Positions 36,965 through 48,139 are shown, counted from the stretch's first letter. The stretch is 64,000 bases of DNA from Agromyces flavus (GCF_900104685.1 NZ_LT629755.1:3100001-3164000), one strand, 5' to 3'. The notes: generated by a model not told the origin, from the letters alone. Program-made: numbers and translations.

Positions 36965-38359
36965 TTGGACTGGAATGTGGAAGTGAGCATCCGCGAGTCG
37001 GAACGCCTTCAGCGGCGCCTTCGCATCCGTCGCGGAATCCGCCTCCATCCGGCTCAGGTCGTCGTGGTCGGGTTCGCCGCCGCGGTCCTCGGCGGCACCC
37101 TCCTGCTCCTCCTTCCGCCCATGACGCGCGCGCCAGAGGGGACCAGCTTCATCGACGCCCTGTTCACGTCGACGAGCGCCGTCTGCGTGACCGGCCTGAC
37201 CGTCGTCGACAACGAGCTCCACTGGACGCCGCTCGGCCACGCGGTCATCGTCGCGCTCATCCAGGTCGGCGGACTCGGCATCATGATCTTCGCCTCGCTG
37301 ATCGGGCTGGTCCTCGCACGCAAGATGTCCGTCCGCGCGCGACTCAACGCCGCGACCGAGGCGAGCGTCGTCGGCTTCGCCGACGTGCGGGGCCTCATGC
37401 GAGGCATCGTGCTGATCTCGTTCGCGATCGAGGCGCTCACGTGGATGTTCCTGTTCCCCCGATTCCTCTTCGGATACGGGTACAGTCCCGTGGATGCGGC
37501 GTGGCACGCGCTGTTCCACTCGGTCTCGTCGTTCAACAACGCGGGGTTCGCTCTCTATTCCGACAACCTGATGGGCTTCGTCGACGACCCGTTCATCTGC
37601 CTGCCGATCTGCGCCGCGATCATCCTCGGCGGCCTCGGGTTCCCCGTGATCATGCAGCTGCGCAAGGAGTTCACCCGGCCGCTGCACTGGTCGATGAACA
37701 CCAAGCTCGTGGTGTGGGGCACGATCGTGCTTCTCGTGGGGGGCACGCTGTTCATCACCGCGGTCGAGTGGGACAATCCGGACACCTTCGGGCAGCTGAA
37801 CCCGGCCGGACGCGTGCTGGCCGGCTTCTTCGCGTCGGTGCAGACCAGGACCGCAGGGTTCAACAGCGTCGACATCGGGCTGATGCACGACGAGAGCTGG
37901 GTCGCGATGGACGTGCTCATGTTCATCGGCGGAGGGCCGGCCAGCACCGCCGGCGGCATCAAGGTGACGACCTTCGCGGTGCTCTTCTTCATCATGCTCA
38001 CCGAGCTGCGCGGCGAGGGGGCGGTCAACATCTTCGGCAAGCGCCTCTCGCGCGCGGTGCACCGCCAGGCGATCACCGTCGTGCTGATCGCGGTGGCGGC
38101 CGTGATGGCGGGAGCCGTCCTGCTCATGCTGCTCACGGGCCTCGCGTTCGACGAGGTGCTCTTCGAGACGATCTCGGCGTTCGCCACGGTGGGGCTCTCC
38201 ACCGGGATCACGGCCGACCTGCATCCGCTCGCGCAGGCCGTGCTGGTGCTGCTCATGTTCCTCGGTCGCATCGGTCCCCTCACGCTCGGTTCGGCGATCG
38301 CGCTCCGCGAGCGACGCATCCTCTACGAACTCCCCAAGGAAAGGCCCGCAATTGGCTAG
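36965..38359 (+). CDS. TrkH/KtrB family potassium uptake channel
   Basis: 464 aa, four repeated M1-P-M2 units. Pore-loop filters are visible: [41 protein letters not shown] and [16 protein letters not shown]; the [16 protein letters not shown] loop is typical. Transports K+ (or Na+) down the membrane potential, normally with a TrkA/KtrA RCK subunit that is not present here. The listed start is TTG 36965; GTG 36977 or 36983 are equally possible because no clear ribosome site exists. Confidence 0.9.
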   Translation: MDWNVEVSIRESERLQRRLRIRRGIRLHPAQVVVVGFAAAVLGGTLLLLLPPMTRAPEGTSFIDALFTSTSAVCVTGLTVVDNELHWTPLGHAVIVALIQVGGLGIMIFASLIGLVLARKMSVRARLNAATEASVVGFADVRGLMRGIVLISFAIEALTWMFLFPRFLFGYGYSPVDAAWHALFHSVSSFNNAGFALYSDNLMGFVDDPFICLPICAAIILGGLGFPVIMQLRKEFTRPLHWSMNTKLVVWGTIVLLVGGTLFITAVEWDNPDTFGQLNPAGRVLAGFFASVQTRTAGFNSVDIGLMHDESWVAMDVLMFIGGGPASTAGGIKVTTFAVLFFIMLTELRGEGAVNIFGKRLSRAVHRQAITVVLIAVAAVMAGAVLLMLLTGLAFDEVLFETISAFATVGLSTGITADLHPLAQAVLVLLMFLGRIGPLTLGSAIALRERRILYELPKERPAIG

Positions 38360-40415
38360 ATCCCCGCTGCCCGACAGCGGCACGAGCGGTTCGCGACCGA
38401 TCGTCGCCGGCACCGACGCCCCGAACGGAGCGCTGCTGCGCGATTGGACGCGATTCGAGTTCCCGGCCGACGTCCCTGGTCCGAAGGCCGTGCGCCCGCG
38501 CACTCCGCTCACGCGTTGGCTCCTCGAGCACACCGTGCATCCCGCGGGGGCGGAGAGCGAGGAGTCGCGCGTCGAGCAGCACTCGTGGTGGAAGGTGATG
38601 TGCCTGACCGGCGTCGACTACTTCTCGACCCTCTCGTACCTGCCGTCCATCGCGATCGTCGCGGCCGGCGCCGTATCTCCGATCGCGACGCTGCTCATCG
38701 TCGCGCTCACGCTCCTGGGGATGCTCCCGATGTATCGCCGAGTCGCCGTCGAGAGCCCCCACGGCCAGGGCTCGGTCGCGATGCTCGAGCGCCTGCTGCC
38801 GTTCTGGCGCGGCAAGATCTTCGTGCTCGCGCTGCTCGGCTTCGTCGCGACATCCTGGATCGTCACGATCACCCTGTCATCGGCCGACGCGACCGTGCAC
38901 ATCATCGAGAACCCGCTCGCGCCCGAGGCCTTCGAGGGGCAGGCGGTCGCCATCACGATCGTGCTGCTGCTGGTGCTCGGCGGCGTCTTCCTGCTCGGCT
39001 TCACCGAGGCCGTCAACATCGCCATCCCGCTCGTCGCGATCTTCCTCGGCCTGAACGCAGTCGTGATCGGCGCAGGACTCATCGCGATCTTCGACCACCC
39101 GGTCATGATCACGGACTGGTGGGCCGCACTCACCCGAGGCGGCGGCGGCATCGGCGACGTCCTGGGCCCGGCCATCCTCGCATTCCCGCTGCTCGTCCTC
39201 GGCCTCTCCGGCTTCGAGACCGGCGTGAGCATGATGCCGCTGGTCGCCGCCTCGGGCAAGAATGCGCAGGAGCGACTCGCCTCGCGGATCCGCAACACGA
39301 AGAAGCTGCTGACGACCGCAGCGCTCATCATGTCGGTCTTCCTCATCACGAGCAGCCTCGTCACCACGCTGCTGATCCCGCCGGAGGAGTTCGAGGCGGA
39401 TGGCGCGGCCAACGGCCGAGCGCTCTCATACCTGACGCACGCCTTCTTCGGCGACGCGCTGGGCACGGCGTACGACATCAGCAGCATCCTGATCCTGTGG
39501 TTCGCCGGAGCCTCGGCCATGGCCGGCCTCATCAACATCGTCCCGAGGTACCTGCCGGCCTACGGCATGGCACCGGAGTGGAGCCGGGCCGTCCGGCCCG
39601 TCGTGCTCGTCTACACGACCATCAGCATCATCATCACGATCGCGTTCCAGGCGGATGTCGACGCCCAGGCCGGCGCGTACGCCACCGGGATCCTCGCGAT
39701 GATGGCGTCCGCCTCGGTGGCGGTGCTGATCTCGGCCATCCGTCGTCGGCGGACGCCCGCGATCGCGGGATTCACCGTGCTGACGGTCGTGCTCGGTTAC
39801 GCGCTCGTCGAGAACATCATCGAGAAGCCCGATGGCCTGGCCATCTCGATCCTGTTCATCATCGGCATCGTCGCCGTGTCGATCATCTCGCGCGTCTCGC
39901 GCACCACCGAGATCCGGGCCGATCGCATCGAGTTCGACGAGACCGCGCGACGATTCATCGCGGCTTCGCTCGCCTACGACGGCCGGCTGAGCATCATCGC
40001 GAACCGTCCGGGGGTGGGCGACGCCGCCGAGTACGAGCAGAAGGAGCGGGCCCAGCGGCAGCTCAATCCGGTTCCGGGCCGAGCCGATGTCCTCTTCCTC
40101 GAGATCTCGGTGGTCGATCCGTCCGAGTTCCACGCGGTGCTCCACGTGCGCGGCGTCGAGGTGGAGGGGCATCGGGTCCTCCGCGCCGAGAGCCCCGCCG
40201 CTCCGAACGCGATCGCGGCGATCCTCATCGCGATGCGGGATGCCACGGGCGTCCGGCCGCACGCGTACTTCGAGTGGTCCGAGGGCAACCCGATGCTCCA
40301 CATGGTGCGGTACATCCTGCTCGGGCGCGGGGACACGGCGCCGGTCGTGCGCGAGATCATCCGGGAGGTCGAGAAGGTCCCCGAGGAGCGGCCGACGATC
40401 CACGTGGGCGGCTGA
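38352..40415 (+). CDS. APC-superfamily permease with cytoplasmic C-terminal domain
   Basis: 687 aa. A ~90-residue hydrophilic N-terminus precedes about 12 helices from residue ~90 to 510 ([56 protein letters not shown]), then a ~170-residue cytoplasmic domain ([29 protein letters not shown]). It starts at TTG 38352 (AAGGAAAGG upstream), overlapping the K+ channel stop by 8 bases. The layout recalls KimA-type K+ importers, and the context supports a potassium role, but an amino-acid substrate cannot be excluded. Confidence 0.75.
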   Translation: MARSPLPDSGTSGSRPIVAGTDAPNGALLRDWTRFEFPADVPGPKAVRPRTPLTRWLLEHTVHPAGAESEESRVEQHSWWKVMCLTGVDYFSTLSYLPSIAIVAAGAVSPIATLLIVALTLLGMLPMYRRVAVESPHGQGSVAMLERLLPFWRGKIFVLALLGFVATSWIVTITLSSADATVHIIENPLAPEAFEGQAVAITIVLLLVLGGVFLLGFTEAVNIAIPLVAIFLGLNAVVIGAGLIAIFDHPVMITDWWAALTRGGGGIGDVLGPAILAFPLLVLGLSGFETGVSMMPLVAASGKNAQERLASRIRNTKKLLTTAALIMSVFLITSSLVTTLLIPPEEFEADGAANGRALSYLTHAFFGDALGTAYDISSILILWFAGASAMAGLINIVPRYLPAYGMAPEWSRAVRPVVLVYTTISIIITIAFQADVDAQAGAYATGILAMMASASVAVLISAIRRRRTPAIAGFTVLTVVLGYALVENIIEKPDGLAISILFIIGIVAVSIISRVSRTTEIRADRIEFDETARRFIAASLAYDGRLSIIANRPGVGDAAEYEQKERAQRQLNPVPGRADVLFLEISVVDPSEFHAVLHVRGVEVEGHRVLRAESPAAPNAIAAILIAMRDATGVRPHAYFEWSEGNPMLHMVRYILLGRGDTAPVVREIIREVEKVPEERPTIHVGG

Positions 40416-40441
40416 GCCCGGATCGGCCAGACGGCGACGGG

Positions 40442-40696
40442 TTACAGGAGATCCAGCACCGACCTCCAGTCCGGGCCCTGGGAGATGGTCCGACTCGCCG
40501 GAGGGGTCAGCCGGTACGTGCCCGCAGCGAGCACGAGATACGCGGTCGGTTCCCTCATGCCCTCCGCTCGGGTGATCGTCCACTGGTGGTGGCTCTGCGC
40601 GGCGAGTTCGTAGATCCGGCCGTTGAGTGCGACCGTGAACGGAGCTTCGCCGACATCCGGAAGCCGGGTGACATCTTCTGGGCTGGCGTCGGTCAT
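40442..40696 (-). CDS. small hypothetical protein, 84 aa
   Basis: Soluble, beta-rich looking protein (FTVALNGRIYELAAQSHHQWTITRAEG, then YLVLAAGTYRLTPPASRTI). No family recognised. ATG 40696 is chosen; a TTG 12 codons upstream keeps the frame open but has no better ribosome site. Convergent with the APC permease (26 bases between stops). Confidence 0.55.
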   Translation of the reverse strand: MTDASPEDVTRLPDVGEAPFTVALNGRIYELAAQSHHQWTITRAEGMREPTAYLVLAAGTYRLTPPASRTISQGPDWRSVLDLL

Positions 40697-40836
40697 GGCA
40701 AACGGTGTACGTGGGCGGGTCACGGTCCGCAAGGGGATGGCGAGCCCGCCCGGATCGTGCTTCGGGCGAGCGGCCTCCGGTTCCCGGCCGCGAGCCCGCC
40801 ATCCGGGAGCGGTGCTCCGGGCGGCGGGCTCGCGTT

Positions 40837-41219
<383 letters not shown>

Positions 41220-41359
41220 CACTCCTCCTTCCCAGGCGCCGCGAGGTGCCTGATCGTTTCGGTGATGCAGGCACGGTAGGTCCGCGTGGCAGCCGCTTGA
41301 AGGGGGTTGACAGTGTGTGCCGGTCCCCGCTCTCCCTTGTGGGGCAGTCGGTGGCGCGG

Positions 41360-42484
41360 TCACACGCTGGGCAGCGGATCCCCGTCGGGCGCGGCATCCT
41401 TCGTCGCGCGGTGAAGGCGGCCGACGGCCTTCGATGTCGCGGTATCCGAGGCGGGCCGATCGATGCGGCGCCGCTCGCGGAGGAGGTCCATGAAGAGCGC
41501 GATGTAGTCCGCCGCCATCCGGGTGTCCGAGAACCGCGTCTCGGCGGACTGCCGGCACGCACCGCGGTCGAGCTCTGCGACCCGGCCGAGGGCCGCGGCC
41601 AGGTCCTCGGCGGTCGAGCGCACGAAGCCGGTGCGGCCCTCCTCCACGATCTCCTCCACCGACCCGCGCGGCGTCGCCACCACGGGTGAGCCGGTCGCCA
41701 GGGCCTCGATCATCACGAGGCCGAACGGCTCGTCCCACTGGATCGGGTTCAGGAGCGCGCACGAGTTGCCCATGAGCTCGTACTTCTCGTCGCCCGTCAG
41801 CTCGCCGAGGTACTCGGCATTCGACCCGAGCAGCGGACGCACGACCTGGTTGTAGTACTCCTCCTCTGCGGGCTCCTGCATCTTCGCGGCGATGCGCAGC
41901 GGGATGCCCGCGATGGCGGCGGCTTCGATCGCTTCGGGAATGCCCTTCGAGGGGTGCATCCGGCCCACGAAGCAGGCGGCGTCGCCGCCCGGTCCGATCG
42001 GCACGTCACCGACCCTGATCCCGTGGTGGATGACGCGGGTGATGGGGACCGGCCCCGCCAGGGACGCCTGGTTGTGCGAGATCGCGACGAAGGACACATC
42101 CGCACCCGCGTTGACGTAGAGCTCCTGCTCGAGCGGGATCAGCGGGCCGTGCGCGACGGTGACGACCGGCACCGTGGTCTCGGCCTTCGACAGCACCGGG
42201 CCCGCGAGCGTGTTGTCGAGGATCACGTCCACGTCCCTCAGGCCGGCGAACGCCCGCAGCAGGTGCCGCAGCTCGTGCGACGTGACGCCCATGGTCTCGG
42301 GATCGGACGGTTCGAACCCGTCGAGACGCGGGACCGGCGACGTGCTGTCGTCGGATGCCGCGAGCACCACGTCCTCGCCGGCCTCCTGCAACGCGCGGGC
42401 GAGCGTGTCGATGAACGACTCGATACCGCCGTAGGCGTCCGGGGGGATCGGGATCCACGGCGGAGCGATGATGCCAATTCTCAT
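41360..42484 (-). CDS. glycosyltransferase, GT4 family (GT-B fold)
   Basis: 374 aa. N-terminal motif IGIIAPPWIPIPPDAYGGIESFIDTLARAL (residues 3-32) and the C-terminal donor-binding region CALLNPIQWDEPFGLVMIEALATGSPVVATPRGSVEEIVEEGRTGFV with the E-x7-E pair are typical of GT4. It transfers a sugar from a nucleotide donor to an unknown acceptor. GAAGGGA precedes ATG 42484. Divergent from the beta-mannosidase. Confidence 0.88.
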   Translation of the reverse strand: MRIGIIAPPWIPIPPDAYGGIESFIDTLARALQEAGEDVVLAASDDSTSPVPRLDGFEPSDPETMGVTSHELRHLLRAFAGLRDVDVILDNTLAGPVLSKAETTVPVVTVAHGPLIPLEQELYVNAGADVSFVAISHNQASLAGPVPITRVIHHGIRVGDVPIGPGGDAACFVGRMHPSKGIPEAIEAAAIAGIPLRIAAKMQEPAEEEYYNQVVRPLLGSNAEYLGELTGDEKYELMGNSCALLNPIQWDEPFGLVMIEALATGSPVVATPRGSVEEIVEEGRTGFVRSTAEDLAAALGRVAELDRGACRQSAETRFSDTRMAADYIALFMDLLRERRRIDRPASDTATSKAVGRLHRATKDAAPDGDPLPSV

Positions 42485-42629
42485 GAGGGTCCCTTCGGGT
42501 CGGTACCCGGGGGCGCAGTCGAGCCCGATTCAACGCTAGGAACCTCGGGGACCGATGGCTACGGGATTGACGCTGCGTCGCGCGCGAGGTAGCGCGGATC
42601 AATGGGTCGGGCCATGCGCGCCGGCGGGG

Positions 42630-42635
42630 TAGGGT
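42630..42635 (+). promoter_or_regulatory. -10 element for a leaderless start
   Basis: TAGGGT ends 6 bases before GTG 42642, with no ribosome site between. Confidence 0.5.
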
Positions 42636-42641
42636 GCAGGC

Positions 42642-45086
42642 GTGAAGAGACCGCTGCGCAGCGGATGGCGCCTGACCGCGTCCGACGGGCCGGTGCCCGA
42701 TTCGCTTCGGGGGGTCGTGGTGCCGGGGACCGTGCCGGGGGTCGTCCACACCGATCTCCTGGCCGCGGGCCTGATCCCGGACCCGTACATCGACGACAAC
42801 GAGGCGCTGCTCTCCTGGATCGGCCTCGTCGACTGGACCTACGAGACCACGATCGAGATCGCGCCCGAGGAGCTGGCAGCGGCGGACCGTCACGACCTCG
42901 CGTTCGACGGCCTCGACACCGTCGCGACGATCACGCTCAACGGCGTGGTCGTCGGCGAGGTCGCCAACCAGCACCGGTCGTATCGGTACGACGTCACGGA
43001 CGTGCTGCGCGCGGGCGAGAACGCGCTCGTCGTGGCGTTCCGGAGCCCGGTGCGCTACGCGAACGATCAGAGCGTCGCGCTCGGGGCGCGGCCGCACGGG
43101 TACCCGCTGCCGTACCAGGCGATCCGGAAGTCGGCGTGCAACTTCGGCTGGGACTGGGGCATCGCGACGTTCACGAGCGGCCTCTGGCGCCCGGCGCGGC
43201 TCGAGTCGTGGTCGACGGCGCGGCTCGCGCAGGTGCTCGTGCACGCCTCCCCGGCCGAGACGGGCGACGGCGGCGTCATCGAGGCGACCGTCCGCGTCGA
43301 GCGGGCGAGCGACGACGACCTGCATCTCGAGCTCGACGTCGCGGGCGTGCGCTCGGATGTCACGATCCCGGCCGGCACGGACGAGGCGCGCCTCCGCGTG
43401 GAGCTCGAGTCCGTCGAGCGGTGGTGGCCCGCGGGGTACGGCGAGCAGCCGCTCTCCGACGTGCGCATCCGCCTCGGCGCGGGCGGTGGGGTGCTCGACG
43501 AGGTCCGCCGGAGGGTGGGGTTCCGCACCATCCGCTGGGATACCGAGCCCGACGCCGGCGGCACGCCGTTCCAGCTCATCGTCAACGACGTGCCCGTGTT
43601 CGTGAAGGGCGCGAACTGGATCCCCGATGACGCGCTGCCCGTGCGCGTGGACCGCGCGCGCTACGCCCGCAGGCTCCGCCAGGCGCGGGCCGCGAACCTC
43701 AACCTCATCCGCGTGTGGGGCGGCGGCATCTACGAGAGCGACGACTTCTACGAGCTCTGCGACGAGCTCGGCCTGCTCACGTGGCAGGACTTCCTGTTCG
43801 CCTGCGCCGCCTACCCCGAGGAGGAGCCACTGCGATCAGAGGTCGACGCCGAGGCCCGCGACACCGTCGCGCGCATCGCGCACCACGCCTCGCTCGTGCT
43901 GCTGACCGGGAACAACGAGAACCTCTGGGGCCACGAGGACTGGGGCTGGCAGCCGCTCCTCGACGGCCGGACGTGGGGCGCGTGGTACTACGACGAGCTC
44001 CTTCCGTCCGTCGTCGACGAGCTCGCGCCGTTCGTGCCCTACTCGCCCGGCAGCCCATTCAGTCCAGGTGGCGAGCACCCGAACGCCGAGGACCACGGGA
44101 CGATGCACATCTGGGACCTCTGGAACCAGAAGGACTGGCGCCACTATCGCGACTACCGGCCCCGGTTCGTGGCCGAGTTCGGCTGGCAGGGACCGCCCGC
44201 GTGGACCACGCTGACCCGTTCGATCTCCGACGAGCCGATCACGCCCGAGTCGCCGGGCATGCTCGTGCACCAGAAGGCCGTGGAGGGCAACACCAAGCTC
44301 GCCTCCGGGCTCGTGCGTCACTACCGCGTGCCCGACGACATGGAGGACTGGCACTGGGCCATGCAGCTCAACCAGGCCGACGCGATCGCCTGCGCCCTCG
44401 ACTGGTTCCGTGCGAACGCGCCGCACACCTCGGGTGCCGTGGTCTGGCAGCTGAACGACTGCTGGCCGGTCACCTCGTGGGCGGCGATCGACGGTGAGGA
44501 GCGCGAGAAGCCGGTCTTCCACGCGATCCGCAATGCCTTCGCGCCGCGCGTCGTGACGATCCAGCCTGCGGCGGACGGGCTGATCGCGGTGCTCGGCAAC
44601 GACACGTCCGAGGCCTGGTCGGCCGACCTCGCCCTCACCCGCCGGTCCTTCGGCGGGACCGTGCTCGGGTCCGCGACCTTCTCCGTCGAGGTCGCCCCGC
44701 GGTCCAACGCCGCGGTGACGGTGCCGGCGGCGCTCGCGACCGCGCGCGACCGCGCGTCCGAGCTGGTGGTGGCCGAGGCCGACGACGTCCGCGGATTCTG
44801 GTTCTTCGCCGAGCCGCGCGACAGCGCCCTCGCCGCGCCCCTGCTCACCGCAGAGGTGCGCCGTGACGGCGACGTGTTCGCCGTCACGGTCACGACCGAT
44901 GCGCTCGTGCGCGGCCTCACGTTGCTGGTGGACAAGCTGGCGCCGGATGCCACGGTCGACACCGCGCTCGTGACGCTCCTCCCGGGCGAGCACGCGACGT
45001 TCCGGGTCGGGGGCCTGGCCGCGCTCGAGCCGGCCGACGTGCTCGCGCCGACGGTGCTGCGCCACGGCAACCAGCTCGTCGCCTAG
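42642..45086 (+). CDS. beta-mannosidase, glycoside hydrolase family 2
   Basis: 814-aa cytosolic GH2 enzyme releasing mannose from beta-manno-oligosaccharides. N-terminal jelly-roll (residues 1-~190), immunoglobulin-like domain, then a TIM barrel with acid/base Glu426 in TGNNENLWG and nucleophile Glu512 in AEFGWQGPPA; C-terminal beta domains follow. Pattern FVKGANWIPDDALP and IRVWGGGIYESDDFYELCDELGLL is typical of beta-mannosidases. No signal peptide. Leaderless GTG start. Confidence 0.92.
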   Translation: MKRPLRSGWRLTASDGPVPDSLRGVVVPGTVPGVVHTDLLAAGLIPDPYIDDNEALLSWIGLVDWTYETTIEIAPEELAAADRHDLAFDGLDTVATITLNGVVVGEVANQHRSYRYDVTDVLRAGENALVVAFRSPVRYANDQSVALGARPHGYPLPYQAIRKSACNFGWDWGIATFTSGLWRPARLESWSTARLAQVLVHASPAETGDGGVIEATVRVERASDDDLHLELDVAGVRSDVTIPAGTDEARLRVELESVERWWPAGYGEQPLSDVRIRLGAGGGVLDEVRRRVGFRTIRWDTEPDAGGTPFQLIVNDVPVFVKGANWIPDDALPVRVDRARYARRLRQARAANLNLIRVWGGGIYESDDFYELCDELGLLTWQDFLFACAAYPEEEPLRSEVDAEARDTVARIAHHASLVLLTGNNENLWGHEDWGWQPLLDGRTWGAWYYDELLPSVVDELAPFVPYSPGSPFSPGGEHPNAEDHGTMHIWDLWNQKDWRHYRDYRPRFVAEFGWQGPPAWTTLTRSISDEPITPESPGMLVHQKAVEGNTKLASGLVRHYRVPDDMEDWHWAMQLNQADAIACALDWFRANAPHTSGAVVWQLNDCWPVTSWAAIDGEEREKPVFHAIRNAFAPRVVTIQPAADGLIAVLGNDTSEAWSADLALTRRSFGGTVLGSATFSVEVAPRSNAAVTVPAALATARDRASELVVAEADDVRGFWFFAEPRDSALAAPLLTAEVRRDGDVFAVTVTTDALVRGLTLLVDKLAPDATVDTALVTLLPGEHATFRVGGLAALEPADVLAPTVLRHGNQLVA

Positions 45087-45089
45087 TAA

Positions 45090-45106
45090 GCGGACGTCCC
45101 GTCCGC
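45090..45106 (+). terminator. possible terminator after the beta-mannosidase
   Basis: GCGGACG and CGTCCGC form a 7-bp stem with loop TCC four bases after the double stop TAG-TAA. No T-run follows. Confidence 0.4.
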
Positions 45107-45140
45107 CCACTCGACCGCTGCCCTCGTCGTCGCCGCCCGA

Positions 45141-45146
45141 TACCGT
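45141..45146 (+). promoter_or_regulatory. -10 element for a leaderless start
   Basis: TACCGT ends 7 bases before GTG 45154. This argues against the in-frame GTG at 45145, which overlaps the element. Confidence 0.5.
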
Positions 45147-45153
45147 GGGTCTC

Positions 45154-46446
45154 GTGGTGGACGCGCCATCCACTCGGCGGAATTTCATCGCCGCGGCCAC
45201 GGAGAGCGTGAGCTTCGCGGTCGCCAACCAGCTGACCGCGGTCGCCGTCGTGCTTCCGTTCATCTGCATCGCGTTCGGTGGGAGTCCCTTCGCTGCGGCG
45301 CTGATCTTCCCCACCTACACGGCCGCCAACCTCTTCGGCGTGGTCGTCGCGCCACGCGTGCTCGGCTTGCGTTCGGTCACGAGGTCGCTCGCACTGATCC
45401 TGACGCTGATCGCGACGGTGTTCACCGTCACCGGCATCGGGATCACCCTGGTCGGGGAGGAGTGGCTGAACGCGCTCTGGCTCATCGCCGCGGTGCTCGG
45501 CGTGCTCGGCGGCGTGGCATCCATCGCCGTCGTCGAGGTGATGTCGTCCTCGCTCGCCTCGTCGGAGAAGTCGGCGATCAGTGTCGTGCAGAGCACGGGC
45601 GGCGCCGTCCTGACGCTGGTGATCACGGTGATCATGGGGACGTTCTTCCTGGACCCGAACGGCAGGGACGCGCACGTGGCGCTCCTCTGGATCGGAGTCA
45701 CCGCGATGGCGATCGCGGCACTCGCGCTGCTGCCGATCCGCCCGACGGCAGCGCGTGACCGCGTCCCGCGTCGGTCGGTCGGCATCCTCGCGGCACTGAA
45801 GGCCCGACCCGATCGGAAGTACCCGTGGGTGCGGGAGTTCCTGATCACGCAGGTCCTCTTCCTTTCCATCTCGCTGGGCACGAGCTTCTACAGCGTGCAC
45901 GGCGCGACCCTGCACGGCCAGAAGTCCGAGGCGCTTCATCACATCGTCGCGCTCGCCGCGACCGGAAGCCTGCTGTTCACGGCGCTGTGGACGCTGAGCC
46001 GACACCGGGCGACGATTCGCGGGCTCCTGCTGACGGCCGCGTTCCTCGGCGTGGCCTCGGCGATCGCCGCGCTCATCACGGACACCTTCGACACGCGAGC
46101 GCTGCCCGTTCTGAGCGGCCTCGTCATCACGCTCGCCGCGGCCGGCGGTGCGGCGACGTCGAGCACACGGGCGACGTGGATGTACCGATACCTCGGCGAG
46201 CACGACGACATCGAGGTGGTCGTCTTCTGCCAGGTCGTGCTGGGCATCACGGCGACCGGCGTCGGCCTCGTCTTCGGCGCGCTCGCCCACCTCGAGACCG
46301 CGGCACCGACGTGGGGCATGCTCATCCTGTCCGGGTACGCGCTCTTCCACGCCCGGCGAGCGCCCGCCGACCGGATCGGGCAGACCAAGGCCGCCCGGCT
46401 GCTCGACCACCATCACGGACACCACTGGGGCGGGTTCCAATGGTGA
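45154..46446 (+). CDS. MFS-like transporter with His-rich C-terminus
   Basis: 430 aa, about 12 predicted helices beginning FIAAATESVSFAVANQLTAVAVVLPFICIAFGGS. Overall MFS-like, but family motif A is not obvious and the substrate is unknown. The C-terminus LLDHHHGHHWGGFQW is strikingly His-rich and could bind metal. The start is placed at GTG 45154 from the -10 spacing; GTG 45145 and 45157 are alternatives. The next transporter has its own promoter 43 bases on. Confidence 0.72.
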   Translation: MVDAPSTRRNFIAAATESVSFAVANQLTAVAVVLPFICIAFGGSPFAAALIFPTYTAANLFGVVVAPRVLGLRSVTRSLALILTLIATVFTVTGIGITLVGEEWLNALWLIAAVLGVLGGVASIAVVEVMSSSLASSEKSAISVVQSTGGAVLTLVITVIMGTFFLDPNGRDAHVALLWIGVTAMAIAALALLPIRPTAARDRVPRRSVGILAALKARPDRKYPWVREFLITQVLFLSISLGTSFYSVHGATLHGQKSEALHHIVALAATGSLLFTALWTLSRHRATIRGLLLTAAFLGVASAIAALITDTFDTRALPVLSGLVITLAAAGGAATSSTRATWMYRYLGEHDDIEVVVFCQVVLGITATGVGLVFGALAHLETAAPTWGMLILSGYALFHARRAPADRIGQTKAARLLDHHHGHHWGGFQW

Positions 46447-46453
46447 GGTCTTG

Positions 46454-46468
46454 CCGACAAAGTGTCGG
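46454..46468. promoter_or_regulatory. palindromic operator before the second MFS gene
   Basis: CCGACA-aag-TGTCGG is a perfect 6-bp dyad overlapping the -35 region (TTGCCG at 46451) of the promoter whose -10 is at 46476. A TetR- or MarR-type repressor site is likely, but no regulator gene is next to it. Confidence 0.6.
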
Positions 46469-46475
46469 GAAAGAG

Positions 46476-46481
46476 TACACT
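46476..46481 (+). promoter_or_regulatory. -10 element for a leaderless start
   Basis: TACACT ends 8 bases before GTG 46490, with TTGCCG 19 bases upstream of it. Confidence 0.5.
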
Positions 46482-46489
46482 CGGATCCT

Positions 46490-48139
46490 GTGACCGCCGA
46501 CACCGATCGATTCCACCGGCTGCGCTGGTGGGGCCTCGCCGCGATCTCGCTCGGCGTGGCGCTCATCATCATGGATGCGACGATCGTGGCCGTCGCCACG
46601 CCGAACATCGTCTCGGCGCTCGACCTCACCACCACCCAGGTGCAGTGGATCCAGGAGGTCTACACCCTCGTCTTCGCCGCGCTCCTCATGGTGTGGGGCA
46701 CGATGAGCGACCGCATCGGACGGCGACGGCTGCTCGTGATCGGACTCGTCATCTTCGTGGGGGCGAGCATCCTCTGCGCCTTCGCGCCGAACGGCACCTG
46801 GCTCATCGCGGCCCGAGCGATCCAGGGCGTCGGAGGGTCGATGATCCTCCCGACGACCCTGGCGCTCCTGAATGCGACCTTCCGGGGCGCCGAGCGCGGC
46901 ATCGCCTTCGCCGTCTGGGGTTCCACCATCGGGTCGATGGCGGCAGTCGGCCCGGTCCTCGGCGGATGGCTCACCACCGCCTTCTCCTGGCACTGGGCGT
47001 TCTGGATCAATCTTCCGTTCGGCATCCTCGTCATCATCGGGGTCCTGGCGTGCGTCGCCGAGTCCCGCCAGCGGGAGACCGGCCGCTTCACTGACTGGGT
47101 CGGCGCCGCCGCGTCGGTGCTCGGATTCGGGATGCTCGTGTTCGCCCTCATCGAGGGGCGATCGTACGGGTGGTGGGAGGCGACGGACTCGGCTCCGGTC
47201 AGCCTCGGCGGGTTCAGCATCATCCCGGTGCTGTTCGTCCTCGCCGTCATCGTGCTCGGCGCTCTGGTGCTTCGCGAGCGGTCGAGGGTCGCGGCGGGCC
47301 GGTCCGTGCTGCTCGACGTCACGCTGTTCCGCATCCCGACGTTCGCCAACGGCAACGTCACCGCCCTGACCGTCTCACTGGGAGAGTTCGGGCTCATCCT
47401 CTCGCTGCCGCTGTGGTTCCAGTACGTCCTCGGCATGGACGCGCTCCAGGCCGGGCTCGCGCTGCTGCCGCTCGCGGTGGGGTCGTTCGTGGCGAGTGGC
47501 GCGGTGCGTCCCCTCTCCCGGTACCTGTCGCCGGTGCGGATGGTGCGACTCGGCATCGCGCTCGAGATCATCTCGCTCGCCGTGATGGCGATCCTCATCC
47601 GACCCGACTCGACGGCCTGGGTCACCGGTGTGCCGTTGTTCTTCTACGGCATTGGCGTCGGATTCGCGACCGCGCAACTGACCCAGCTGATCCTCGTCGA
47701 CGTGCCGCTCGACAAGTCGGGCCAGGCGTCCTCGACGCAGTCGACCGCTCGCCAGGTCGGCTCCGCACTCGGCATCGCGATCCTCGGAACCGCGCTGTTC
47801 TCGACGCTCCGCGCCGGCACCGAGGCCCGCCTGGCCGACCAGATCGCCGCTGAACCCGGCGTGGCGAAGCTCGTCGACGGCGTCTCCGACTCCGCCGGAG
47901 CGCTCATCGCCGGGCTCGCCGGGAATCCGGCGACGGCGGCCATCGCCGACGCGGCCCGCGAGGCGCTCACCCAGGGCGTGTCGGTTGCCGCGTGGATCGC
48001 CGTCGGGGCGCTGTGCGTCGGCCTGCTCACGACGATCCCACTCGGGCGCCGTGCCGCGCACGAACCCGCGAGGTCATCTGCTCACTCGGACGTGTCCGGT
48101 GCGGCGAAGGGCGGGTCGGCCGACGGCGTGGCGCCCTGA
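46490..48139 (+). CDS. MFS multidrug exporter, DHA2 family
   Basis: 549 aa, about 14 helices. Motif D1-like MDATIVAVATPNIVSAL in helix 1, motif A GTMSDRIGRRRLLVIGL, motif B/C-type AARAIQGVGGSMILPTTLALLNATFRG and GSMAAVGPVLGGWL. Drug:proton antiporter of the EmrB/LfrA type. The start is GTG 46490, just after the promoter and dyad operator. The C-terminal tail overlaps the convergent AhpD-like gene by 58 bases. Confidence 0.9.
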   Translation: MTADTDRFHRLRWWGLAAISLGVALIIMDATIVAVATPNIVSALDLTTTQVQWIQEVYTLVFAALLMVWGTMSDRIGRRRLLVIGLVIFVGASILCAFAPNGTWLIAARAIQGVGGSMILPTTLALLNATFRGAERGIAFAVWGSTIGSMAAVGPVLGGWLTTAFSWHWAFWINLPFGILVIIGVLACVAESRQRETGRFTDWVGAAASVLGFGMLVFALIEGRSYGWWEATDSAPVSLGGFSIIPVLFVLAVIVLGALVLRERSRVAAGRSVLLDVTLFRIPTFANGNVTALTVSLGEFGLILSLPLWFQYVLGMDALQAGLALLPLAVGSFVASGAVRPLSRYLSPVRMVRLGIALEIISLAVMAILIRPDSTAWVTGVPLFFYGIGVGFATAQLTQLILVDVPLDKSGQASSTQSTARQVGSALGIAILGTALFSTLRAGTEARLADQIAAEPGVAKLVDGVSDSAGALIAGLAGNPATAAIADAAREALTQGVSVAAWIAVGALCVGLLTTIPLGRRAAHEPARSSAHSDVSGAAKGGSADGVAP

